A DNA stretch of 64,000 nucleotides from Pseudomonadota bacterium (GTDB taxonomy: Bacteria > Pseudomonadota > Alphaproteobacteria > Micropepsales > Micropepsaceae): positions 186,001 through 250,000 of the forward strand of contig JAFEEQ010000011.1 in NCBI GenBank assembly GCA_018241025.1, in the 5' to 3' direction. The translations under genes and the position numbers were made by a program. Every line of letters starts with the position of its first letter. Positions within the stretch are counted from its first letter, which is position 1. Below are positions 50,945-59,157 of this stretch, piece by piece. Under the pieces are notes generated by a model that did not search any database, was not told the DNA's origin, and was given only the letters and a program-made list of their open reading frames with translations.

Positions 50945-51956
50945 GCCCGAACGCTTCGGCCAGCAACTCGTAAGACCTGAGCCGCGAGGCGAAGTCGTAG
51001 GTGATGGTCACGACCGTCAGCTCATCGGCGCCATGCGCGTCGGCGAGCGCCGTCAGCCGTTCGCGCACGACATCCTTGGTTCCCACGATCGAGCGTTTCG
51101 AGACCGTCGCCAGCAGCTTCTCTTCCTGCGCGTTCAAGGGCTGCGCCGCCGCTTCCTCCGGTGAGGGAAACGGAATCGGATTGCCGCTCAGCAGCCGCAC
51201 GACCCACAGGTTGCGCGACATCGCCAGCCGCCGCGCCTCTTCCTCGCTTTCGCCGACCAGCGCCGCGACGCCGAGAGACACGCGCGGCTGGGCCAGAGCC
51301 GCGCTCGGCTTGAAGCGCTCGCGATACTCCTTCACCGCGTCCTCGCTGCCTTCGGTCGAGATGAAATAGGCATGGCTGAAAGGCAGGCCGAGCTCCGCCG
51401 CATAGACCGCGCCATGGATGCCGGAGCCCAGCATCCACATCTCCGGTCCCGGCGTCGCGGCGCGCGGCATGGCGTGGATGCCGCGATAGGGATGATCGGC
51501 CGGCATCGGTTCGCGCCCGGAGGCGTCGTCGAGGAACTGGCGCAGCAGCATCACCTGGCTCGGGAAGGCGTCGATCGGCCATGCCTGCGGGCCTGCCTGC
51601 AGCGCGCGCGAGGTCAATTGATCCGTGCCCGGAGCACGTCCGAGCCCGAGATCGATCCGCCCGGGATAAAGCACATCGAGCATGCGGAACTGCTCGGCGA
51701 CCTTCAGCGGGCTGTAATGGGTCAGCATCACACCCCCGGAACCCACCCGGATGCGGTGCGTTTCCTGTGCAACCCTTCCGATCAGGATTTCCGGACAGGA
51801 ACCGGCGAAGGAGTTGCTGTTGTGATGCTCGGCCAGCCAGTAGCGATGATAGCCAAGTGTGTCGCACGCCTTCGCAAGTGCAATCGTTTCGGCCACCGCG
51901 TTTGCTGCGGTGCCGTCCTTACGGATGGGTGACTGATCGAGAACGGATATTTGCAT
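50937..51956 (-). CDS. LLM-class flavin-dependent oxidoreductase (luciferase-like)
   Basis: A 339-residue luciferase-like monooxygenase. It begins ISVLDQSPIRKDGTAANAVAETIALAKACDTLGYHRYWLAEHHNSNSFAGSCPEILIGRVA, then VGSGGVMLTHYSPLKVAEQFRMLDVLYPGRIDLGLGRAPG, typical of group 1 of this superfamily (FMN/F420-binding TIM barrel, MsnO8-like). Substrate unknown. ATG 51956 is chosen over an upstream ATG at 51995. Confidence 0.9.
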   Translation of the reverse strand: MQISVLDQSPIRKDGTAANAVAETIALAKACDTLGYHRYWLAEHHNSNSFAGSCPEILIGRVAQETHRIRVGSGGVMLTHYSPLKVAEQFRMLDVLYPGRIDLGLGRAPGTDQLTSRALQAGPQAWPIDAFPSQVMLLRQFLDDASGREPMPADHPYRGIHAMPRAATPGPEMWMLGSGIHGAVYAAELGLPFSHAYFISTEGSEDAVKEYRERFKPSAALAQPRVSLGVAALVGESEEEARRLAMSRNLWVVRLLSGNPIPFPSPEEAAAQPLNAQEEKLLATVSKRSIVGTKDVVRERLTALADAHGADELTVVTITYDFASRLRSYELLAEAFGLS

Positions 51957-52015
51957 CGCACACGGAGGAAATGAGGGCGGTCGTTGTCGTTCCATTAACC
52001 ACTAAGGCGCAGCCT

Positions 52016-52570
52016 ATGGCCAGTCTCTTCAAGAAGTCTCCCGTGCCGCCCGATGTTTTGACACTCTCAAGGAGCGTACCCGAAAACGCGTCCGGCGTGA
52101 TCGGTCTCGATGCGCTCGAAAGTCCCATTCTGCGTCAGGGTCTTGAATACTGGCGCCGGCTTCGGGGCGACCGGCGCTTTCCGGCGCGGCAGGACATCAT
52201 GCCCCGCGACCTCGCGCCCCTCCTGCGCAACGTCGTGCTGATCCGCGTCCTCGACGGCGGCGAAGACTATGAATACCGCATCGTCGGCGACGCCCATGTC
52301 ATCAGCCACGGCTTCTCGATGCAGGGCCTCAAGGTCAGCGATGTCGACAAGTACTCGCCGGGCTATGGCGCCGTGTTGAAGAGCCTCTACGACCGCGTCC
52401 TGCGCAAGCGTGAGCCCTATGCCTTCCGCGGCTGGATGGAGCGCGGAGACGAGAAGAAGAAATACATCTACAGCGAAAGCCTCTTCATGCCGATGGGCGC
52501 CGATGACTCCGTCATCGACCATGTCCTCAACTTCTCGGTCTACACGCCGCGCGACAGCTTCGAGCGTTAG
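52016..52570 (+). CDS. PAS-domain protein (PAS_5 family)
   Basis: A 184-residue stand-alone PAS_5-like protein. The family pattern is ESPILRQGLEYWRRLRGDRRFPARQDIMPRDLAPLLRNVVLIRVLDGGEDYEYRIVGDAHV, common in alphaproteobacteria. It has no output domain. It may sense a small ligand or act as a partner for a kinase encoded elsewhere. ATG 52016 has AAGG upstream; an in-frame ATG at 51971 with GGAGG only two bases away is the alternative start. Confidence 0.8.
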   Translation: MASLFKKSPVPPDVLTLSRSVPENASGVIGLDALESPILRQGLEYWRRLRGDRRFPARQDIMPRDLAPLLRNVVLIRVLDGGEDYEYRIVGDAHVISHGFSMQGLKVSDVDKYSPGYGAVLKSLYDRVLRKREPYAFRGWMERGDEKKKYIYSESLFMPMGADDSVIDHVLNFSVYTPRDSFER

Positions 52571-52634
52571 GGCCGAGCGGCTCTCGCCAGCGGCAAATGC
52601 CCTGCGCTAGTCTCCGCCTTCCAAGGAGACCCCC

Positions 52635-53780
52635 ATGCCGCTCGATCTCGAAACCCGCGAACAGCTTCTCGACACCGTGCGCCGCTTCGTGCGCGAAAGC
52701 TGCGTCCCGATCGAGGCCAAGGTCGCCGAGGAGGACCGCGTCCCCGACAGCGTGATCCAGCAGATGCGCGAGCTCGGCCTCTTCGGGCTCTCGATCCCGG
52801 TCGAATATGGCGGCCTCGGCCTCACCATGGAGGAGGAGGTCCTCGTCGCCATGGAGCTCGGCCACACCTCGCCGGCCTTCCGCTCGGTCATCGGCACCAA
52901 TGTCGGTATCGGCTCACAGGGCGTGGTGATGTTCGGCAACGAGCAGCAGAAGGCCGAATGGCTGCCCAAGCTCGCCAGCGGCGAAGTCGTCGCCAGCTTC
53001 GCCCTCACCGAACCCGGCGCCGGCTCCGACGCTGCCTCGGTCCGCGTCACCGCAATCCCCGACGGCGACCACTATGTCGTCAACGGCACCAAGCGCTTCA
53101 TCACCAACGCCAACCGCGCCGGCATGTTCACGCTGATGGCGCGCTCGAACCCGGAGCGCAAAGGGGCAGGGGGCATCTCCGCCTTCATCGTGCCCTCGAA
53201 CCTTCCCGGCATCTCGGTCGGCAAGCCCGAGAAGAAGATGGGCCAGCAGGGCGCCCATATCTGCGACATCAACTTCGACAATGTCCGCGTCCCGGCTTCG
53301 CTTCGCCTTGGCAAGGAAGGCGAGGGCTTCAAGGTCGCGATGCAGGTGCTCGACCGCGGCCGTCTCCACATCTCCGGCGTCTGCGTCGGCGTCGCCGAAC
53401 GCCTGATCGAGGAGAGCGTGAATTACGCCCGCGAGCGCGAGCAGTTCGGCCAGAAGATCGCCGAGTTCCAGCTCATCCAGGGCATGCTCGCCGATTGCAA
53501 GACCGAAGCCTATGCCGCGCGCTGCATGGTGATGGATGCTGCCCGCAAGCGCGACAGCGGCCAAAGCATCACGATGGAAGCGGCTTGCACGAAATACTTC
53601 GCCTCCGAGATGGTCGGCCGCGTCGCCGACAAGGCGGTGCAGATTTTCGGGGGCGCCGGCTATGTCGCCGATTACGGCATCGAGCGCTTCTACCGCGACG
53701 TCCGCATCTTCCGCCTCTACGAAGGCACCAGCCAGATCCAGCAGATCGTGATCGCGCGGAATTTGCTGCGAGGCGACTAA
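52635..53780 (+). CDS. Acyl-CoA dehydrogenase
   Basis: A 381-residue FAD-dependent acyl-CoA dehydrogenase. Signature 1 is FALTEPGAGSDAASVRVTA, signature 2 is QIFGGAGYVADYGIERFYRDVRIFRLYEGTSQIQ, which carries the catalytic Glu (YEGT). It oxidises acyl-CoA to trans-2-enoyl-CoA and passes electrons to ETF. The chain-length preference cannot be read. AAGGAGA lies 7 bases before the ATG. It is not adjacent to other beta-oxidation genes, but a crotonase-like gene and an SDR lie 8-12 kb away. Confidence 0.94.
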   Translation: MPLDLETREQLLDTVRRFVRESCVPIEAKVAEEDRVPDSVIQQMRELGLFGLSIPVEYGGLGLTMEEEVLVAMELGHTSPAFRSVIGTNVGIGSQGVVMFGNEQQKAEWLPKLASGEVVASFALTEPGAGSDAASVRVTAIPDGDHYVVNGTKRFITNANRAGMFTLMARSNPERKGAGGISAFIVPSNLPGISVGKPEKKMGQQGAHICDINFDNVRVPASLRLGKEGEGFKVAMQVLDRGRLHISGVCVGVAERLIEESVNYAREREQFGQKIAEFQLIQGMLADCKTEAYAARCMVMDAARKRDSGQSITMEAACTKYFASEMVGRVADKAVQIFGGAGYVADYGIERFYRDVRIFRLYEGTSQIQQIVIARNLLRGD

Positions 53781-53794
53781 GCCCGCCTCACCCC

Positions 53795-53826
53795 ATCGCC
53801 GGCTTCATGTCGGCGATCCAAGATCA
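53795..53826. repeat. Interspersed stem-loop related to 1701-1788
   Basis: ATCGCCGGCTTCATGTCGGCGAT forms a hairpin and is followed by CCAAGATC, as in the copy near arfB. It lies just after the acyl-CoA dehydrogenase stop and may help end that transcript. Confidence 0.5.
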
Positions 53827-53927
53827 CCCAAGTCGACAATCGCCGAGCCTGCTCGGCGACAGATGGCACGTGCAGCCTTCCTGCATCGACATCATGGTTG
53901 ACCGGCACAATGCGCAGCGGCGAAAAG

Positions 53928-53971
53928 TGCTAGCATTGACAGCGCTGCTAGCATCCGGCACATTGCTAACA
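53928..53971. promoter_or_regulatory. Three-site operator and promoter of the FitAB-type operon
   Basis: The palindrome TGCTAGCA occurs at 53928-53935 and 53946-53953, with a third near-copy TGCTAACA at 53964-53971. The starts are exactly 18 bp apart. A -35-like TTGACA at 53936-53941 lies between the first two, and the third runs into the start codon of the antitoxin gene. This layout fits autorepression by a ribbon-helix-helix antitoxin. Confidence 0.65.
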
Positions 53972-54351
53972 TGGCCACGATCACCATCCGCAACCTTCCC
54001 GACGATGTCCGCGATCGCATGCGTATCGAGGCGGCCCGAAACGGCCGTTCGATGGAAGAGGAGGCCCGCCAGTATCTTGCGCAAGGCTATCGCCCGCGCC
54101 TGACTCCGGAAGAGGCCCGTAAGAAACGCGACAGGTTGAGCGCTGGACTTACACCACTGCCTGCAAATGCGAAGATGGATGGCACGGACGCCTTCCTCGC
54201 CACCAAGCGCATCGACCTCTTGTTCGAGGAGGGGCTGATCCCGCTCGCGGAACGGAATGCGTGGAACACGCGCATCGACCGCTACGAAGTTACCTTGGCC
54301 GAAGTGCAGGCATTCTTTGACAAGCTGTGGCCTTGGACAGCGAAATCGTAA
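53971..54351 (+). CDS. FitA-like antitoxin (ribbon-helix-helix)
   Basis: A 126-residue protein. The N-terminal MATITIRNLPDDVRDRMRIEAARNGRSMEEEARQYL is the FitA-type ribbon-helix-helix that binds operator DNA. The rest (residues 50-126) is longer than in most FitA/VapB antitoxins of about 80 residues and would hold the toxin-binding region, including FLATKRIDLLFEEGLIPLAERNAWNTRID. It overlaps the toxin gene by 25 bp. Tandem palindromes lie before its start. Confidence 0.85.
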   Translation: MATITIRNLPDDVRDRMRIEAARNGRSMEEEARQYLAQGYRPRLTPEEARKKRDRLSAGLTPLPANAKMDGTDAFLATKRIDLLFEEGLIPLAERNAWNTRIDRYEVTLAEVQAFFDKLWPWTAKS

Positions 54352-54719
54352 TCGATGCCTCGGTGGCGCTCTGCTACCTGCGTCGCGAGCGCGGCTGGGA
54401 AGGCGTGCCGCAACATTTGCCCATCGCGTCAATGTCGGTCGTCAACTACGCCGAGGTCTTCCAGCGGCTCCTGCGCGAGAGCGCCGACGCAGGACCGCGC
54501 GCACAACTCCTCATCGATATGGGCTTGCGTCTGATCGACGCCGATCCGGTACTCGCGCGCGCCGCTGCCGAACTGGAAGCGCCGACGCGCGGGCAGGGGA
54601 TATCTTTGGCGGATCGTTTCTGCATCGCGTTGGCCATGTTGCGACAGGTGCCGCTGCTGACGGCCGACAAGCCTTGGGCGGCGCTCGGTCTCGGCATAGA
54701 CATCCGCCTGCTCCGATGA
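54327..54719 (+). CDS. VapC/FitB-like PIN-domain toxin
   Basis: A 130-residue PIN-domain ribonuclease. Acidic active-site residues can be placed as Asp in EIVIDASVALCYL, Glu in SVVNYAEVFQRLL, Asp in SLADRFCIALAM and Asp in PLLTADKPWAAL. The start is GTG 54327 or TTG 54333 inside the antitoxin gene; coupled translation keeps their ratio fixed. In this family the toxin cuts tRNA or rRNA when the antitoxin is degraded. It overlaps the downstream glycosylase gene by ATGA. Confidence 0.88.
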   Translation: MALDSEIVIDASVALCYLRRERGWEGVPQHLPIASMSVVNYAEVFQRLLRESADAGPRAQLLIDMGLRLIDADPVLARAAAELEAPTRGQGISLADRFCIALAMLRQVPLLTADKPWAALGLGIDIRLLR

Positions 54720-55309
54720 CCGCCACCCCGCGCGCACTCGCCCGTCTCGTCGCCGAAATTCGCGCCTGCCGCATCTGCGCCGATATCCTCGAGCCCAATC
54801 CGGTTCTGCAAGTCAGCCACACCGCGCGCCTTCTCATCGCCTCGCAGGCGCCGGGCCTGCGCGTCCACCAGACCGGTCTCACCTTCAACGACGCTTCGGG
54901 CGACCGCCTGCGCGACTGGATGGGCGTCGACCGCGCGACCTTCTACGACGTGCGCCGCGTCTCGATCACCGGAATGGCGTTCTGCTTCCCGGGCTACGAC
55001 GAGAACGGCAGTGACCTGCCGCCCCCGAAGATCTGCGCCCAGCACTGGCGCACCCGCCTGATGGACGCACTGCCGTCGCAGCAGGTCACGCTCCTGGTCG
55101 GTTCCTACGCCCAGACCTGGCATTTGGGTGATCGGGTCAAATCCAATATGACGGAGACGGTGAAGGCGTGGCGGGAATACCGCCCGCGCTTCATTCCGCT
55201 GCCGCATCCCTCATGGCGCAACAATGGCTGGTTGAAGAAGAACCCATGGTTCGAAGCCGAACTCGTTCCCTATTTGCGGCGCTCTGTACGGCGGGCCTTG
55301 TCCTTCTGA
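54716..55309 (+). CDS. Uracil-DNA glycosylase family protein
   Basis: A 197-residue UDG-superfamily protein. It has LVAEIRACRICADILEPNPVLQ at the start (paired Cys), RLLIASQAPGLRVHQTGLTFNDASGDRLRDWMG (the GxxPG-like active loop, here QAPG), and the leucine-loop equivalent PLPHPSWRNNGWLKKN. Only two of the four Fe-S cysteines of family 4 UDG are evident, so it is a less studied branch. Whether it excises uracil is unknown. ATGA overlap with the toxin gene, and 64-bp overlap with the following hydrolase gene. Confidence 0.82.
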   Translation: MTATPRALARLVAEIRACRICADILEPNPVLQVSHTARLLIASQAPGLRVHQTGLTFNDASGDRLRDWMGVDRATFYDVRRVSITGMAFCFPGYDENGSDLPPPKICAQHWRTRLMDALPSQQVTLLVGSYAQTWHLGDRVKSNMTETVKAWREYRPRFIPLPHPSWRNNGWLKKNPWFEAELVPYLRRSVRRALSF

Positions 55310-56220
55310 GCGCCTGCGCGCCTGTGCTCATGCCGCTCGGCACCGAGCCGGCGACTCCCACCATCGCCGAAGATGCGCTCGTCACCCGCGACGGCGAACA
55401 TCTGCCGCTGCGCATCTGGGCCGCCGATCATCCCAAGGCGGTCATTGTCGCTCTCCACGGCATGGGCGATTATTCGAACGCCTTCGCCATGCCGGCGCCC
55501 TACTGGGCCGAGCACGGCATCACCACGCTCGCCTTCGACCAGCGCGGTTTCGCCAAGGCGCCGCATCCCGGACTCTGGGCCGGCACCACCGTCATGCGTC
55601 ACGATCTCGACGATGCCATCGCCGCGGCCCGCGCACGCTATCCCGGTCTTCCGGTCTTCGCGCTCGGCGAAAGCATGGGCGGCGCCGTCGTGCTCTCGGC
55701 GCTGGCGAGCCCCACGCCGCCCAAGGTCGATGGCGTGATCCTTGTCGCCCCCGCGGTGTGGTCGCGCTCCGACATGCCGCTGAGCTATCGCGCACTGCTC
55801 TGGCTCACCGCGCACACGTTTCCCGGAATGGAAGTGTCGGGCCGCGGCGTCGTCCATATCTGGCCTTCGGACAACATTCCGATGCTGCGCGCCTATTCCG
55901 CCGACCCGCTGGTGCAAAAGGAGACCCGCGCCGATGCGGTCTACGGTCTCGTCAACCTGATGGATGACGCCCGCCACGCACCAGAGCATTTGAAGAGTGC
56001 GCCGCCGATCCTGTTCCTCTATGGCAAGAACGACCAGGTCATTCCGGCCGAACCGACTGAAGCGGTGGTCAAGGCGCTCGGCGGCAAGGCCGAAGTCCAC
56101 CGCTACGATCACGGCTACCACATGTTGATGCGCGATCTCGACAGACAGCAGGTCTGGGACGACGTGCTGGCGTGGATGAACAGGCGCGACCCGCTCGGAG
56201 AATTTTCGACACCCCCTTGA
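55246..56220 (+). CDS. Alpha/beta hydrolase lipoprotein (monoacylglycerol lipase-like)
   Basis: A 324-residue hydrolase with a lipoprotein signal peptide (SLFAALCTAGLVLLSAC, lipobox LSAC). The catalytic Ser is in ALGESMGGAVVLSAL (GxSxG), the acid in FLYGKNDQVIPAEP and the His in HRYDHGYHMLMRD; PKAVIVALHGMGDYSNAF is the oxyanion region. It resembles serine aminopeptidase S33/monoacylglycerol lipases. The location is probably the periplasmic side of a membrane. ATG 55246 gives the signal peptide start. Confidence 0.86.
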   Translation: MVRSRTRSLFAALCTAGLVLLSACAPVLMPLGTEPATPTIAEDALVTRDGEHLPLRIWAADHPKAVIVALHGMGDYSNAFAMPAPYWAEHGITTLAFDQRGFAKAPHPGLWAGTTVMRHDLDDAIAAARARYPGLPVFALGESMGGAVVLSALASPTPPKVDGVILVAPAVWSRSDMPLSYRALLWLTAHTFPGMEVSGRGVVHIWPSDNIPMLRAYSADPLVQKETRADAVYGLVNLMDDARHAPEHLKSAPPILFLYGKNDQVIPAEPTEAVVKALGGKAEVHRYDHGYHMLMRDLDRQQVWDDVLAWMNRRDPLGEFSTPP

Positions 56221-56580
56221 ACCGAGTCGGTCGAAACCACACTTCTCTTAAATCCCCACAATTCTGAACGAGGCGCAGCGATGAAATCGCGAGCGAACGA
56301 ATACGCACGGCCGTTTCGCGCGAAGCAACGGCTTTTTCGAACAGCCGCAATCGGTTACCGCCAAATGGGCCGAGGTTGTTTTCAAAAAATGCAATGGGCC
56401 TTTATTCGGCAATCCCGCATGGCTGAAATCCGGATTTGGCGGGTCTCACGCCGCATAGCCCGTGGCACGTTGGAAACCGGAATTCGAGCAGGGAGGAAAG
56501 GCAATGCCGGTCAAGACGCATCTTATGTGCGCGTCCCGTCGCGTGCTTTGCTTCGTCCACCCTGCAGCCGATTCCGTGTC
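56221..56580. other. Intergenic region before the ABC exporter operon
   Basis: 360 bp without a convincing gene. A frame in phase with the ATPase gene is open from 56281, but its 100 codons look non-coding and are of low complexity. The region is poorer in GC than its surroundings, with runs such as GGCTTTTTCG and GTTTTCAAAAAATGC, and probably holds the promoter of the ABC operon. Confidence 0.5.
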
Positions 56581-57552
56581 ATGCCCCCCATCGTCGCCGT
56601 CGAAAACCTCCGCAAGACCTACCGCTATGTCCGGCGCAAGCCGGGCCTGACGCGGCTCTTTTCGCGCGATTTCCAGACCGTCGAAGCCGTCGCCGGCATC
56701 TCCTTCACGATTGCGGAGCGCGAACGTGTCGCCATCATCGGCCCCAACGGCGCCGGCAAATCGACCACGCTCAAGATGCTCTCCGGCATCCTCGAACCGA
56801 CCGGCGGCGCGGCCGCCGTTCTCGGTCTCGTCCCCTGGAAGGAGCGCCGCGCGCTGGCCTATCGCATCGGCGTCGTCTTCGGCCAGCGCAGCCAGCTCTG
56901 GACCGAGCTTCCCGCACGCGACAGCTTCGCGCTGTTGCGCCGGATCTACGATGTCGACCAGCAGACTTTCACGCGCCGCCTGTCCCAGCTCGTCGAACGC
57001 TTCGGACTCGGCCCGATCCTCGATCAGCCGGTCCAGCGCATGTCGCTCGGCCAGCGCATGCGCTGCGAGATCGTCGCCAGCTTGTTGCACGGCCCGGCGC
57101 TGCTCTTCCTCGACGAACCGACCATCGGCCTCGACATCACCGCCAAGGCTGCGATCCGCGACTTCATTCGCGAACATGCCGGCGCCGAAGGCCAGACCGT
57201 CGTCCTGACCTCGCACGACACCCGCGATATCGAGCTCGTCTGCGACCGCGTCATCGTCATCAACGAAGGCCGCATCGTCGTCGACCAGCCGACCGATCAG
57301 CTCCGCCGCCAGTTCCTCGGCCACCGCTTGGTGACCTTGCGTTCCGCCGCGCCGTCGATCGATCTCGCCTTGCCGGGTGTCGTCCGCCGCACGAGCGAGC
57401 CGCATATCTCGATCTTCGAAGTCGATACCCGCACCACCCGCGTCGATGCCGTGGTCCAGGCCGCGCTCGCGCTCGGCGGCATCGAGGACATCACCATCGA
57501 AGATCCGCCGATGGAGGAGGTGGTCCGTGCGATCTATGACGCCAACCGCTGA
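56581..57552 (+). CDS. ABC transporter ATP-binding protein (ABC-2 type exporter)
   Basis: A 323-residue ATPase. Walker A is IIGPNGAGKSTTL, the Q-loop is VVFGQRSQLW, the signature is SLGQRMRCEIVASLL (variant of LSGGQ), Walker B is LLFLDEPTIGLD, and the switch His is in LTSHDTRDIE. The C-terminal 80 residues form an extra domain. Together with two permease genes this is a three-gene ABC-2 exporter of the DrrA/YhaQ-like class. Substrate unknown. ATG 56581 (MPPIVAVENLRKTYRY) is chosen. It overlaps the first permease gene by 17 bp. Confidence 0.9.
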   Translation: MPPIVAVENLRKTYRYVRRKPGLTRLFSRDFQTVEAVAGISFTIAERERVAIIGPNGAGKSTTLKMLSGILEPTGGAAAVLGLVPWKERRALAYRIGVVFGQRSQLWTELPARDSFALLRRIYDVDQQTFTRRLSQLVERFGLGPILDQPVQRMSLGQRMRCEIVASLLHGPALLFLDEPTIGLDITAKAAIRDFIREHAGAEGQTVVLTSHDTRDIELVCDRVIVINEGRIVVDQPTDQLRRQFLGHRLVTLRSAAPSIDLALPGVVRRTSEPHISIFEVDTRTTRVDAVVQAALALGGIEDITIEDPPMEEVVRAIYDANR

Positions 57553-58360
57553 GCTTCCCGTCTTCGGCACGGCCTCCGCCGCGTTCAGCGCCTTCACGCT
57601 CGGCATGCGTCGCAACCTCGCCAACTGGCCGATCCTGATGGGCAGGGCATTGTTCTATCTCGTCGCCATCACCGTGCTCACCGCGCTGTGGGACAAGGTC
57701 GCGGCCGCGCGCCTCGCCGGCACGCTCGCCACCACCCTGCCGCCCGACGGGCTGACGCTCTATTTCGGCACCACGGAGTGGATCACGCTCTCGACCGCCG
57801 CGATCCATCTGCGCCTGGAAGACGACATCCGCTTCGGCATGCTGGAGCCGCATCTGCTCCGGCCGAAGCCCTATCTCGTTCAGCGCATCGCCGAGACTGT
57901 CGGCGACAGCGTCGCGCGCCTGATCGGCATCGGCATCGCCGCGGTCATCGCCTTGCTTCTCTCCGGCCGCACGCTGCCGCCGGTCGAGGGCGTTGTCTTC
58001 GCCCTGCTGCTCAGCCCGCTCGGCCTCTGCATCGGCGTGCTGCTGCTCGTGCTCACGGGGCTGTGCGCCTTCTGGGTCCGTCGCGTCCTGCCGCCCTATA
58101 TCATCATGCAGAAAATCATCTTCCTGCTGGGCGGACTGTTCGCGCCGATCAGCCTCTATCCCGGCTGGTTCTATCGCCTCGCGATGTGGACGCCTTTCCC
58201 GGGCTATCTCTACCTCATCGGCAACCAGATGATTCATCCCTCGGCAAAGGCCTTCGCCGAGTCGTTCGTGCTGCAAGTCTTCTGGTTTGCCGTGCTCGCA
58301 GGTCTCGTCGCGCTCGTCTGGCGCGCAGGCCTGCGCAAGGTGCTGCGGGAGGGCGTGTGA
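57536..58360 (+). CDS. ABC-2 family permease, first subunit
   Basis: A 274-residue membrane protein with six hydrophobic segments. It contains RRNLANWPILMGRALFYLVAITVLTALWDK and FGMLEPHLLRPKPYLVQRIAETVGDSVARL, typical of the ABC-2/DUF990-type permeases that pair with a second, similar subunit. Its start lies within the ATPase gene and its stop shares a base with the next ATG (TGATG), so the three are translated together. Confidence 0.87.
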   Translation: MTPTAELPVFGTASAAFSAFTLGMRRNLANWPILMGRALFYLVAITVLTALWDKVAAARLAGTLATTLPPDGLTLYFGTTEWITLSTAAIHLRLEDDIRFGMLEPHLLRPKPYLVQRIAETVGDSVARLIGIGIAAVIALLLSGRTLPPVEGVVFALLLSPLGLCIGVLLLVLTGLCAFWVRRVLPPYIIMQKIIFLLGGLFAPISLYPGWFYRLAMWTPFPGYLYLIGNQMIHPSAKAFAESFVLQVFWFAVLAGLVALVWRAGLRKVLREGV

Positions 58361-59130
58361 TGTTCGCGACCTATGCCGTCAATATCGGCGCCGCCATCCG
58401 CACCTCGCTGATGGACCGCACCAACTTCATCCTCAACTCGGTCGGGATGGTGGTGAACGACGTCTTCTTCCTCGCGCTCTGGTACATGTTCTTCGCCGGC
58501 TTCCGCGAGGTCGGCGGTTGGGGTCTGAAAGACGTCGCGCTCCTCCTCGGCATGATCATGATGGTCGTGGCGATCAGCGGCGTGTTCTTCGGCGGCTACC
58601 GCGACATGGCCGCGACCATCCTGCGCGGCGAGATCGATGCGCTGCTGACCCAGCCGCGCGCCGTGCTGCCGCGGCTGCTCGCGCGCGAAAGCATCGCCAC
58701 TGCCTGGGGCGATCTCGTCATGGGCGCATGGCTGCTGGTCGCCTTTGCCGGCCTTGGCTGGCGCGACCTGCCGCTGGTCGCCTTGGGTCTCGCCGCCGGG
58801 ACGACGGTCTATGTCGCCTCCGCCGTGGCCTATGCCAGCATGGCGTTCTGGTTCGCCGGCGCGCGAAGCTTTGCACGCGACCTCACCGACTTCATGCTGC
58901 TGTTCTCGAGCTATCCCGGCTCGATCTACTCCGGCGTCTCGAAGGTCGTCGCCTACACGCTCCTGCCCGCCGGCTTCGTCGTGCTGACGCCGGTGGCGCT
59001 GCTCCGCGAACCGGACTGGCAGACGCTCGCGATCATGATCGGATCCGCGCTCGGCTACGCCGCGCTCGCCGCGGCGTTGTTCAACCTCGGGCTGCGGCGG
59101 TATCGGCAAGGTCTGTTCGCGGCGGGATAG
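58360..59130 (+). CDS. ABC-2 family permease, second subunit
   Basis: A 256-residue membrane protein with six hydrophobic segments. RTSLMDRTNFILNSVGMVVNDVFFLALWYMFFAGF and GEIDALLTQPRAVLPRLLARESIATAWGDL match the second permease of DUF990/ABC-2 three-gene exporters. The IDALLTQPRAVLPRLL segment parallels LEPHLLRPKPYLVQRI in the first subunit, as expected for a heterodimer. Last gene of the operon. Confidence 0.87.
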   Translation: MFATYAVNIGAAIRTSLMDRTNFILNSVGMVVNDVFFLALWYMFFAGFREVGGWGLKDVALLLGMIMMVVAISGVFFGGYRDMAATILRGEIDALLTQPRAVLPRLLARESIATAWGDLVMGAWLLVAFAGLGWRDLPLVALGLAAGTTVYVASAVAYASMAFWFAGARSFARDLTDFMLLFSSYPGSIYSGVSKVVAYTLLPAGFVVLTPVALLREPDWQTLAIMIGSALGYAALAAALFNLGLRRYRQGLFAAG

Positions 59131-59157
59131 CCAGTGGCTGACACCACCCGTGCCGGT

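Noticed and set aside
56281..56580. N-terminal extension of the ABC ATPase from 56281
   Set aside because: The 100 extra codons are low in coding character and homologous ATPases start at the MPPIVAVENL position.
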